Positions 23,106-32,738 of a DNA stretch of 64,000 nt are shown in pieces (position 1 is the stretch's first letter; every line of letters starts with the position of its first letter). Below the pieces are notes generated by a model. That model was not told where the DNA came from. It searched no databases and worked only from the letters and a program-made list of their open reading frames with translations. The translations under genes were made by a program, and so were the position numbers. The DNA is from Paractinoplanes polyasparticus (GTDB lineage Bacteria; Actinomycetota; Actinomycetes; Mycobacteriales; Micromonosporaceae): positions 906,232 through 970,231 of the forward strand of contig NZ_JAHWFK010000001.1 in NCBI RefSeq assembly GCF_019710575.1, given 5' to 3'.

Positions 23106-24373
23106 GAGGTCGCCCCCTCGCGGTCGCGTTTGCGTTGTTCGGCCAGGTCGGCCGCGGTGAACTCGCGGATCGAGCTCTGCTCGCGCTTCCGCAGGCGCTG
23201 GGCGAGGCCCGTGACGGACGGGATCACGCCGTCCGGCATGAACATCACGACCAGACCGAGCAGCAGGCCCGTGGTCACCAGGTGCAGCGGCGTGCTGCCG
23301 AATTCGACCTTGAAGTACTCGAGCGCGATGCCCACGACGATGGCGCCGAGCACCGGCCCGAACAGGTTGCGGACGCCGCCGAGCAGCGCCATGAGCACGA
23401 TGTACGAGCCGGTCAGCACCGAGAACTGGAAGACCGGGTCGAGGTCGCCGAACCAGAGCGCATACAGCCCGCCGGCCAGCGCCGTGAAGGCCGTCGAGAC
23501 CACGAAGACCGTCAGCTTGTACGCGAAGGTCGGCGTCCCGAGCGACTCGGCCTTGTCCTCGTCCTCGCGGATCGCCTTGAGCCCCATGCCGAAGCGGGAA
23601 CGGTCGAGCAGCCACCACGTCGCCAGCGCCAGGATCAGCAGGCCGCCGTAGAGGAAGAAGAAAGCGCGATGGTGCTCGGGCCGCAGCATGCCCGGGAACG
23701 GCCGGGGCACGACCAGGCCGCGCGAGCCGCCGGTGACCGACGACCAGCTCTGGAAGACGAGCAACAGGATGAGCACGAGGGCGATGGACACGATGACGAA
23801 CGAAGCCCCACGAACGCGCAACGCGGCGAACCCGATCGGCACAGCGAGCGCCGCGACGAGCACCGCGGCCAGAATGAGCGCCACGAAGCTCGGGATGCCG
23901 GCTTTGGTGATGAGCAGTCCGGTCGCATAGCCGCCGAGCCCCGCGAGCGCCCCGTGGCCGAGCGAGATGTAACCGGTGAAGCCGCCGACGAAATTCCAGG
24001 CGGTGGCCAGCACGGCCCAGTTCAGGACGATCACGCCCGACGACAGGATGTACGGGTTGGGAGCCAGACTCGGAAACACGAGGATCGCCGCGATCAGCAC
24101 CGCGGCCGCCCCGAGCGGAAGCCACTTGCCGGGAGCGCTCAGATACGCCCCGGCGCCGCGGGTTTGTTGAGCGTTAGTGCTCGTTTCGTCACCGCTGCTC
24201 GCCCCAGCAGTGCCACGAGCCTGAGCGTTACCGCTCGCTTGCGCGCGGCCAGGCGATTGAGCTTGGCTGGAGGGCGGAGCGGCGTCAGGCGATTGAGCTC
24301 GGCCGGAGGGCGGAGCGGCGTCAGGCGATTGAGCTCGGCCGGAGGGCGGAGCGGCGTCAGAAGCGTTGGGCAA
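23102..24373 (-). CDS. livM: Branched-chain amino acid-type ABC permease, LivM family, with repeat-bearing N-terminal extension
   Basis: 423 residues. The membrane part has the LivM order: WLPLGAAAVLIAAILVFPSL, ILSSGVIVLNWAVLATAWN, FVGGFTGYISLGHGALAGLG (family signature) and AIREDEDKAESLG (ATPase coupling loop). Unusual is the 85-residue soluble N-terminus, whose first part is three copies of a 12-residue repeat (DAAPPSGRAQSP). The only usable start is the TTG at 24373, which has CGGAGG 5 nt upstream; it overlaps the LivH stop by 17 bp. No ATG, GTG or TTG occurs between the repeats and the first helix. Confidence 0.9.
   Translation of the reverse strand: MPNASDAAPPSGRAQSPDAAPPSGRAQSPDAAPPSSQAQSPGRAQASGNAQARGTAGASSGDETSTNAQQTRGAGAYLSAPGKWLPLGAAAVLIAAILVFPSLAPNPYILSSGVIVLNWAVLATAWNFVGGFTGYISLGHGALAGLGGYATGLLITKAGIPSFVALILAAVLVAALAVPIGFAALRVRGASFVIVSIALVLILLLVFQSWSSVTGGSRGLVVPRPFPGMLRPEHHRAFFFLYGGLLILALATWWLLDRSRFGMGLKAIREDEDKAESLGTPTFAYKLTVFVVSTAFTALAGGLYALWFGDLDPVFQFSVLTGSYIVLMALLGGVRNLFGPVLGAIVVGIALEYFKVEFGSTPLHLVTTGLLLGLVVMFMPDGVIPSVTGLAQRLRKREQSSIREFTAADLAEQRKRDREGATS
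24251..24358. repeat. Three tandem 36-bp repeats in frame inside livM
   Basis: Units start at 24251, 24287 and 24323, each beginning AGGCGATTGAGCT on the plus strand. The last two are identical; the first differs at two positions. The array ends exactly at the LivH stop codon, so it fills the junction of the two permease genes and encodes part of the LivM N-terminus. Confidence 0.9.
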
Positions 24374-25244
24374 GGCGGCCTCCGAAGAATCCCTGTGGCC
24401 GGACGGCCAGGGTGGCGAAGAGCGCCACGTAGAACACGGTCTGGGCCCACGTGGCGCCCATCGGGATCTGCAACAGGCTCTGGGCCAGCCCGAGCACCAG
24501 CGCGGCCGCCGCGGCGCCGGGCACACTGCCCAGGCCGCCGACCACGATGATGGCCATCAGCGGCCCGATCCAGTGCCAGTGCAACGACGGATAGATGGTG
24601 GTGTCGAGCGACAACGCCGTGCCGCCCACCGCGGCGGTGGCCAGCCCCAGCCCGAAGCCGAAGCCGGCCGTCCGCTCGGTGTCGATGCCGACCAGACGGG
24701 CCGCGTCCGGGTGCTGGATCGTGGCCCGCAGCGCCCAGCCGAACTGGGTGCGCTTCATCAGCACGTACAGCCCGGCCAGCGAGACCGCCGCCAGCGCGAA
24801 CGCGATCAGCTTGACCACGGCCACCCGGGCGCCGAACAGGTTGAAGCTCTCGGTGCCGTAGCCGAGCTGGATGCGCCGCTGGGTGCCCGAGAAGACGTAC
24901 CCCAGAAGCCCCTCGATGATCAGGGCGATCGCGAACGTGATCAGCACCGACATCATCGTGAGAGTCACCGGGCGTAACCGCGACAACAGGCCGCGCTGCA
25001 GCAGCACCCCCGCGCCGAAGAACAGCGGCACGGTCACCACCATCGACAGCAACGGGTCGATGCCCAGCCTGTCGTTGGTCCACCAGGCCAGATACGCCGC
25101 CAGGATGAGGAACGCCGAGTGGGCGATCATCACCACCCGCATGATGCCGAAGTAGAGGGTCAGCCCCGCGGCGAGCAGGGCGTACAGCCCGCCGAGGAGC
25201 AGACCGAGGATGATGCTCTGTAACAGCAGCGCGCCGGAGGGCAT
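24357..25244 (-). CDS. livH: Branched-chain amino acid-type ABC permease, LivH family
   Basis: 295 residues with the LivH pattern: LLLQSIILGLLLGGLYALLA, AAGLTLYFGIMRVVMIAHSA and the coupling loop RATIQHPDAARLVGIDTERT. GPLMAIIVVGGLGSVPGA and VRPQGFFGGRLAQRF at the end are also typical. It starts 7 bp after the binding-protein gene and runs into the livM start, as part of one operon. Confidence 0.94.
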   Translation of the reverse strand: MPSGALLLQSIILGLLLGGLYALLAAGLTLYFGIMRVVMIAHSAFLILAAYLAWWTNDRLGIDPLLSMVVTVPLFFGAGVLLQRGLLSRLRPVTLTMMSVLITFAIALIIEGLLGYVFSGTQRRIQLGYGTESFNLFGARVAVVKLIAFALAAVSLAGLYVLMKRTQFGWALRATIQHPDAARLVGIDTERTAGFGFGLGLATAAVGGTALSLDTTIYPSLHWHWIGPLMAIIVVGGLGSVPGAAAAALVLGLAQSLLQIPMGATWAQTVFYVALFATLAVRPQGFFGGRLAQRF

Positions 25245-25251
25245 CAGCGGA

Positions 25252-26475
25252 TCACCAGGCCGGCTTCGGGTAGACCATGTCCGCCTCCTTGGCGTCGGCC
25301 GGCAGCACGATCTTGATGTCGTTGCCGATCCACTGCTGGATCATGTGTGCGCCCTGCGGCTTGCCGGTGGCGTCCCACTTCAGCGAGCCGACGACGGTGT
25401 CGACCGTGTTGCTGTGCAGCCAGTCGATCAGCTTCTGCTGGCACTCGCCCTGCTCGGCGCAGCCGGCGGCCTGCACCGCGGCCCCGACCACCTGCCCAGT
25501 TGTGTAGCCGTTGGCCTGGTCCTCCTCGGGCGCCTTGCCGAACTGCGCGGTGAACTTCTCGACGAACTCCTTGTTGCTCGGGTACGGCGCGTCCTGGCTG
25601 TAGCCCGTGGGCGACAGGATGCCCTCGGTCTTGTTGCCGATCGCCTTGGCGAACTCGGGGTTGGTCGGGGCGGTCGAGAACGCGGCGAGCTTGGGTTGGT
25701 AGTTGAGCTGCTGCAGGGCCACGATCAGGTTGACGCCGTCCTGGTACTGCGAGCCGCCGACCACCATGTCGGGCTTGGCTGCCGCGATCTTGGCCGCGAT
25801 GCTGCCGAAGTCCGTGGTGTTGGGCGGGTAGACCTCGTCGACGACCGTCTTGACGCCGCCCGCCTCGAGCTTCTTCTTCAGCCCGTACGCGGTGCCCTGC
25901 GCGAACGGGTCGTCCATGGCCGCGTACGCCACGCTTGTCGGTCTCTGCCCGGCCGGCAGCGCCAGCAGGTGTTCGGCGAGGTGGTTGTAGTGGTCGTCGG
26001 CGACCGCCGGGGCCGCATAGAAGAGGTTCTTGAAGCCCTGGTTGAACACCTCGGCCGCGGCGCCGGCAGGCTCGACGAAGAGCATGCCGTACTCCTGCGC
26101 GACACGGGCCGAGGGCACCACCAGGCGGGTCGAGAACGGGCCGACGACCAGGTCGACCTGGTCGCTGCCGATGAGTTGCTCGTAGTCGGCGACGACCCGG
26201 TCCGCGTTCGACTGGTCATCGAGGATCTTCAGCTCGATCTGCCGGCCGAGCAGGCCACCCTTGTCGTTGGTGATCTTGGCCCAGGCCTCGTACCCCTCCT
26301 GGACGCCCTTGCCGGGCTCGGAGAAGTCGCCGGTCAGCGGCAGCGAGATGCCCACGACGATCGGATCGCCGGACTTCTCACCGCCGCCCTCGTCGCCGCC
26401 TCCACCGCACGCGGCGAGGAAAAGTGTTGCGCTGAGCGCGATGGCCCAGGTTGTACGTCTCGCGGGTGAACGCAT
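25252..26475 (-). CDS. livJ: Liv-type substrate-binding lipoprotein
   Basis: 407 residues. The lipobox is LFLAAC with Cys23, followed by a Gly/Asp/Glu linker. The type I periplasmic-binding fold starts IVVGISLPLTGDFSEPGKGVQ and contains LIGSDQVDLVVGPFSTRLV, FVEPAGAAAEVFNQGF and DDPFAQGTAYGLKKKLE. The family takes up branched-chain amino acids but also amides, urea, aromatic acids and other small carboxylates, so the ligand is open. The first gene of the operon, it lies just downstream of the LacI-type operator at 26497-26524. Confidence 0.92.
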   Translation of the reverse strand: MRSPARRTTWAIALSATLFLAACGGGGDEGGGEKSGDPIVVGISLPLTGDFSEPGKGVQEGYEAWAKITNDKGGLLGRQIELKILDDQSNADRVVADYEQLIGSDQVDLVVGPFSTRLVVPSARVAQEYGMLFVEPAGAAAEVFNQGFKNLFYAAPAVADDHYNHLAEHLLALPAGQRPTSVAYAAMDDPFAQGTAYGLKKKLEAGGVKTVVDEVYPPNTTDFGSIAAKIAAAKPDMVVGGSQYQDGVNLIVALQQLNYQPKLAAFSTAPTNPEFAKAIGNKTEGILSPTGYSQDAPYPSNKEFVEKFTAQFGKAPEEDQANGYTTGQVVGAAVQAAGCAEQGECQQKLIDWLHSNTVDTVVGSLKWDATGKPQGAHMIQQWIGNDIKIVLPADAKEADMVYPKPAW

Positions 26476-26496
26476 CCTCGCTGCTCCTTTGCCGGG

Positions 26497-26524
26497 ACGT
26501 AAGCGCTTGCGAAAGCGCTTACGT
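26497..26524. promoter_or_regulatory. LacI-family double operator between livJ and its regulator
   Basis: ACGTAAGCGCTT and AAGCGCTTACGT flank GCGA, giving a 28-bp palindrome in which each half also contains the self-complementary AAGCGCTT. On the minus strand TTGCAA (26554-26549), an 18-bp gap and TAGGCT (26530-26525) form a promoter for livJ whose start site falls inside the palindrome. The same sequence covers the region expected to drive the divergent LacI gene. Repression of both by that LacI protein is the simplest reading. Confidence 0.8.
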
Positions 26525-26638
26525 AGCCTAAAGTGATCGATGCGTGACTTGCAACACCCCGGAAACTTATTTGCAGCAATACCGGTGATCCCCCGGCCTG
26601 GTGATCACGTCCCGCGACGACTCGTGGAGAGTGGACGC

Positions 26639-27673
26639 ATGCCCAAGCCCGGCGTGAGGTTGCGCCTCGTCGACATCGCCGAGCGTGCCGGCGTCTCGCT
26701 CGCCACCGCCTCCCGCGCGCTGGCCGGGCGCGACGGGGTGAGCGAGGAGGTGGCGGCGCGCATCCGGCAGATCTCCGAAGAGATGGGGTACGTCGCCAAC
26801 CCGTACGCCCGCACTCTGGCCGGCGGGGCCAGCTCGACCGTGGGGCTGGTCGTGCACCAGGTCGACGACCCGTACTTCTCCGAGATCGCGGGCGGCGTCA
26901 TCCGGGTCGCCGACGAGCAGGGCCTGCTCGTGCAGATCTGCCATTCCGGCCGCGACCCCGAGCACGAACTGCGCCAGATCCGCCACCTGATCAACCAGCG
27001 GGTCCGCATCATCATCGTCGCCGGCTCGGGTTTCGCCGACGCCAGGCACGAGACGGCGGCCCGGGAAGAGCTTTCCGGTTTCGTACGCGGAGGCGGGCGC
27101 GTCGCGGTGATCGGCCGCCACACGCTGGGGGTCGACGCGGTGCTTCCCGACAACGAGGCCGGAGGGCTCGCTCTCGGGCGGCATCTGCTCGAACTGGGCC
27201 ACCGCCGCATAGCGATCGCCTCGGGCAGCGCCGACCTGAACACCGTCGTCGACCGGGTGGGCGGTGTCGCGCGCGCCGTGCGCGAGGCCGGCCTGTCGAT
27301 GAGCGACCTGCCGGTCGTGCACACCGACTTCACCCGCGACGGCGGGGTGGCCGCGACGGAGCAGATCCTCCGCGATCATCCGGAGACGACGGCGATCATC
27401 GCGCTGAACGACGCGATGGCCATCGGCGTGCTCTCGACGCTGCGGGCGCATGGCGTTCCCGTACCGGAAAGGATGTCGGTTGTCGGTTTCGACGACGTGT
27501 CAGTGGCGGCCGACCTCGCGCCCAGCCTCACGACCATCCGTTTACCCATGACCGAGATGGGCAAGATGGCGCTCGCGCTGGCCCTGCGACCGGCCGCGGC
27601 CCGTCCCCGGCGCCGGTCGACCGGTCACACGCTGGTGGTCCGCGACTCCACCGGCCCCGCGCCATTTTCCTGA
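26639..27673 (+). CDS. LacI family transcriptional regulator (of the liv operon)
   Basis: 344 residues. The N-terminal HTH and hinge are typical: VRLRLVDIAERAGVSLATAS, RALAGRDGVSEEVAARI and RQISEEMGYVANPYARTLAG. The sugar-binding-like sensor follows (VGLVVHQVDDPYFSEIAGGV, FDDVSVAADLAPSLTTIRLP). The ATG at 26639 has GGAGAG at good spacing. LacI proteins usually answer to sugars or nucleobases, so control of a Liv-type importer suggests that the importer's substrate is not a plain amino acid. Divergent orientation and the shared palindrome support autoregulation. Confidence 0.93.
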   Translation: MPKPGVRLRLVDIAERAGVSLATASRALAGRDGVSEEVAARIRQISEEMGYVANPYARTLAGGASSTVGLVVHQVDDPYFSEIAGGVIRVADEQGLLVQICHSGRDPEHELRQIRHLINQRVRIIIVAGSGFADARHETAAREELSGFVRGGGRVAVIGRHTLGVDAVLPDNEAGGLALGRHLLELGHRRIAIASGSADLNTVVDRVGGVARAVREAGLSMSDLPVVHTDFTRDGGVAATEQILRDHPETTAIIALNDAMAIGVLSTLRAHGVPVPERMSVVGFDDVSVAADLAPSLTTIRLPMTEMGKMALALALRPAAARPRRRSTGHTLVVRDSTGPAPFS

Positions 27674-27747
27674 TCCGTTCTAGTTTGCCCGCCTCCGCGT
27701 CGGGTAGCCGTTGCCTCGCAGCAACCAATCCGGAGGAGTGCCGACTG

Positions 27748-29988
<2,241 letters not shown>

Positions 29989-30001
29989 CGCGCGGCCTGA
30001 G

Positions 30002-30646
30002 TCAGAGACCGAGAACCGGCTTGCACTCGGCGACGCCCGACAGCTCGATGTCGGTGCGTCGCCGGGTCAGCCACTGGTCCCGGGTCATCCGCCAGCGGAG
30101 CAGCTCGGCCGGCTCGCCCCGCCGGGTGGCCCAGTCGGTGCCGTTGCGGGTGTAGCCGAGCGCCTCGGAGACCCGGTTGGACGCGTGGTTGTCGGCGAAC
30201 GCGTCGGTGCCGGCCTCGCGGGCGCCGAACCCCTCGAACGCGAGATGCAGGATTGCCGCCCGGGCTTCCTTGCCCAGCCCGCGTCCGCGGACGCCCGGGG
30301 CCAACCACGAGAACGTCGTCACCGTGCCGACGGCGGCGAAGTCGCGGCCGACCAGATCCTGCATGCCCAGCGGCTCGCCGTCGGCGCAGACCACGAAGTA
30401 GAGCCGCCAGAACTCGGCGCCGACCCTCGACCGCCCCGACCAGATCCGGCGCATCCAACTCCACTCGCGGTCCGGGCTCTGCTCGTAGAGCGACATCGGA
30501 TCGTCGAACGGCAACGGCTGGGCCTCGACGACCACGCCCGCTCGCACCACCGGCACCAGGCGTTCCAGCATCTCATCGGTCGCGGCCGCGAGCGTGACCC
30601 GCGGCGTGCGCACCCGCAGGTTCAGCGGCGGATAGGTCGACACCAC
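30002..30646 (-). CDS. GNAT family N-acetyltransferase (RimJ/RimL-like)
   Basis: 214 residues. The acetyl-CoA site is WLAPGVRGRGLGKEARAAIL, followed by AFEGFGAREAGTDAFADNHA and SNRVSEALGYTRNG, the pattern of RimJ/RimL-like GNATs that acetylate protein N-termini or small amines. The start GTG at 30646 has TACGGT exactly 6 nt upstream (30658-30653), so it is probably leaderless. The gene converges with the catalase gene, with only 13 bp between stops. Confidence 0.85.
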   Translation of the reverse strand: MVSTYPPLNLRVRTPRVTLAAATDEMLERLVPVVRAGVVVEAQPLPFDDPMSLYEQSPDREWSWMRRIWSGRSRVGAEFWRLYFVVCADGEPLGMQDLVGRDFAAVGTVTTFSWLAPGVRGRGLGKEARAAILHLAFEGFGAREAGTDAFADNHASNRVSEALGYTRNGTDWATRRGEPAELLRWRMTRDQWLTRRRTDIELSGVAECKPVLGL

Positions 30647-30755
30647 CGGCGCACCGTACCGCTCACAGGCGCTCCCGCCCCACCGGTTTACCGTCGGGAT
30701 GTCGAATTCGGCGCCGGCCTCGAGCAGACGGACGCGATGTGCGCCGGGCGGCCGC

Positions 30756-31043
30756 TCAATCGGCGGACGTCCTCGCCGGCGTCGGCGTCTTCCCGGTCAG
30801 GTCATTCACCACCAGCCCGATGCAGGCCCGGCGCCCGACGTCGTTGCAGTGCAGGCTCGCGCTCTGCAGAACACCCGCGAACCCGACGCAGCCGAACACC
30901 GTCACCCCGACCACCGCAACGGCCCGGACCACCCACCACCCGGTGCTCCCCCGCGGCGTCGGCCGGTCCGCGCCCGGCCCGTGCCCGACCCGCCGGCCGA
31001 ACTCGTCCAGGTGCTTCTCGTTGTGCGCGTGCGGCCCGATCAT
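30756..31043 (-). CDS. Small single-pass membrane protein, unknown function
   Basis: 95 residues. A polar, His-rich N-terminus (MIGPHAHNEKHLDEFGRRVG) leads into one membrane helix (WWVVRAVAVVGVTVFGCVGF). A short outer part follows with two cysteines 10 residues apart (HCNDVGRRACIG), likely disulfide-bonded, and a Thr/Pro tail. The second of two close ATGs has AAGGGGG 7 nt upstream and is chosen. It is divergent from the secreted GH5-like gene. No family is recognised. Confidence 0.65.
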   Translation of the reverse strand: MIGPHAHNEKHLDEFGRRVGHGPGADRPTPRGSTGWWVVRAVAVVGVTVFGCVGFAGVLQSASLHCNDVGRRACIGLVVNDLTGKTPTPARTSAD

Positions 31044-31170
31044 CGGCATTCCCCCTTCACGGGGGTAAACGGCCGAGCATGGCCGGGGTTGCGAACACCC
31101 AGCGGCGGCAACCGCTTGGCACACAGTAGTCATTGCCTAACGCGCTTGCGGAAACTTACCGTCGTCAATA

Positions 31171-31207
31171 GATGCCCGATGGCATCCATCGACACCAGGA
31201 CGGTGTC
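31171..31207. promoter_or_regulatory. Two adjacent inverted repeats upstream of the GH5-like gene
   Basis: GATGCC (31171-31176) and GGCATC (31181-31186) flank CGAT; GACACC (31191-31196) and GGTGTC (31202-31207) flank AGGAC. They lie 30-65 bp before the ATG at 31237 in a divergent intergenic region. They could be operators or consecutive small hairpins in the leader. Confidence 0.4.
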
Positions 31208-31236
31208 CATCCCACCTTGTGAAGGCTGGGTTCCGC

Positions 31237-32691
31237 ATGCGCAGATCACGCTCACGCGCCTTCGCTCTGACCGTCCTCCTGCTGCTGGGCACGACGGTGC
31301 CCGCCCGACCGGCGCACGCGGCTGCGCCGACCCTGGCCGGCCGGCTGGCCGACGTCCTGAGCGCGAAAACGATCAACTACTACCCGTCGAACGCGGGCTG
31401 GACGTCGATGTGGACGAACTTCGACGCCGTGCGCATCGAGGCCGACCTCGACCGGGCGGCCACGCTCGGCGCGGACAACGTCCGGGTCATCGTCTTCCCC
31501 CAGGCGTTCGGCTATCCCGAGCCGGACTCCGGGTACGTCGCGAAGCTGGCCCAGTTCATCGACATCGCCGAGGACAACGGCCTCAGCGTCAAGCTGACCC
31601 TGTTCGACTGGTGGTCGAACTGGTCCGACGTGGACAACAGCGTCATCTGGGCCCTCACCCTGCTGTCGCCCTACGTCAGCGACCCGCGGGTGATCGCCGT
31701 CGAGTTGAAGAACGAGATCCCGCCGGGCAACGCGACCGCGATCGCCTGGGCCCGTGAACTGATCCCGGCGATCCGGGCCACCGCTCCGGCCATGCCGCTG
31801 ACCCTGACGGTGGACGGCGCCAGCGGCGCCACGGGCATGGCCGGCCTCAAGGCACAGCTCGCCGGGACGCCGCTGGACTACTACGACTTCCACTTCTACG
31901 GCCCGTCGGAGCGGTCCCTCGCCGAGATCCGCCGCGCGCAGACCGCGGTTTCCCCGGCCGCGGTGATCATCGGCGAGACCGGTCTGAGCACCCTGTCGTC
32001 CACCGAAGGCGAGCAGGCCGCCTACCTCGCCCGCGTCTTCCGGGCGGCCCAGGAGGCGAATGTCGGTTCGGTGGCGCCATGGATCCTCAACGATTTCGCG
32101 CCCGGCGCCATCCCGGCGAACTCGTCGGTCTCCACGCAGCCCGCCCAGTACAAATACGGCCTCTTCCACACCGACGCGACTCCGAAGTCCGGCGCCTCGG
32201 TGGCCGGCGTCGGGTGGACGGGCGGGACCATCTCGAACAGCGTCCTCAACCTGGGGTTCGAAGCCGCCGCGATCGACTCGCCCTGGCGGCAGTATCTGCC
32301 CCAGGCCGGTGCCGCCGTCATCACGACCGAGACGGCCCGCACGGGCAGCCGGTCGGCCCGGTTCTCCGGCACCACCCGCACCACCAGCGGGCTGCCCTCC
32401 CTGGTCACCTCGCCCGTTACGCCGGTTCAGGCCGGGCTCGCCTGGCACGCCGAGGCCTACGCCAAGGGCAGCGCGGCCACCGGCATCACCGAGGTCGCCC
32501 TGAGCTGGTTCGACATCAACGGCACGTGGGTCGGCCAGAACACCTCCAACCGCCTGCCGACCGGCACGTCCACCTGGACGAAACTCGCCGTCGACGCCAC
32601 CGTTCCCGCCGGCGCCGTGAGCGTCCAGCTGCATCTCAAGTCGGGCGACAACACGGGCACCGTGTGGTTCGACGACGTCGCGGTGACCTGA
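31237..32691 (+). CDS. Secreted glycoside hydrolase (GH5-like, clan A) with C-terminal carbohydrate-binding-like domain
   Basis: 484 residues. A signal peptide (RAFALTVLLLLGTTVPARPAHA) is followed by a TIM barrel of about 300 residues: LGADNVRVIVFPQAFGYPEP, VKLTLFDWWSNWSD, VIAVELKNEIP with acid/base Glu160 and VIIGETGL with nucleophile Glu247. These are the strand-4 and strand-7 glutamates of clan GH-A. The C-terminal 140 residues (LNLGFEAAAIDSPWRQYLP, TARTGSRSARFSGTTRTTSG, TVWFDDVAVT) form a CBM_4_9/CenC-like jelly roll. Substrate is probably a beta-linked glycan. The ATG at 31237 follows GAAGG at 11 nt; a GTG six codons earlier is less well served. Confidence 0.85.
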   Translation: MRRSRSRAFALTVLLLLGTTVPARPAHAAAPTLAGRLADVLSAKTINYYPSNAGWTSMWTNFDAVRIEADLDRAATLGADNVRVIVFPQAFGYPEPDSGYVAKLAQFIDIAEDNGLSVKLTLFDWWSNWSDVDNSVIWALTLLSPYVSDPRVIAVELKNEIPPGNATAIAWARELIPAIRATAPAMPLTLTVDGASGATGMAGLKAQLAGTPLDYYDFHFYGPSERSLAEIRRAQTAVSPAAVIIGETGLSTLSSTEGEQAAYLARVFRAAQEANVGSVAPWILNDFAPGAIPANSSVSTQPAQYKYGLFHTDATPKSGASVAGVGWTGGTISNSVLNLGFEAAAIDSPWRQYLPQAGAAVITTETARTGSRSARFSGTTRTTSGLPSLVTSPVTPVQAGLAWHAEAYAKGSAATGITEVALSWFDINGTWVGQNTSNRLPTGTSTWTKLAVDATVPAGAVSVQLHLKSGDNTGTVWFDDVAVT

Positions 32692-32701
32692 GGCGGCCGA
32701 A

Positions 32702-32731
32702 GGGCCCACCCCGCAGTCGCGGAGTGGGCCC
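32702..32731. terminator. Bidirectional terminator hairpin
   Basis: GGGCCCACCCCGC (32702-32714) and GCGGAGTGGGCCC (32719-32731) pair at 12 of 13 positions around AGTC. It sits between the convergent GH5-like and GH2 genes, 11 bp from one stop and 8 bp from the other. Confidence 0.85.
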
Positions 32732-32738
32732 GGGATGC

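Noticed and set aside
24251..24358. Mobile-element or attachment-site repeats
   Set aside because: The three 36-bp units are tandem, in frame and inside one operon; there is no integrase or transposase nearby.
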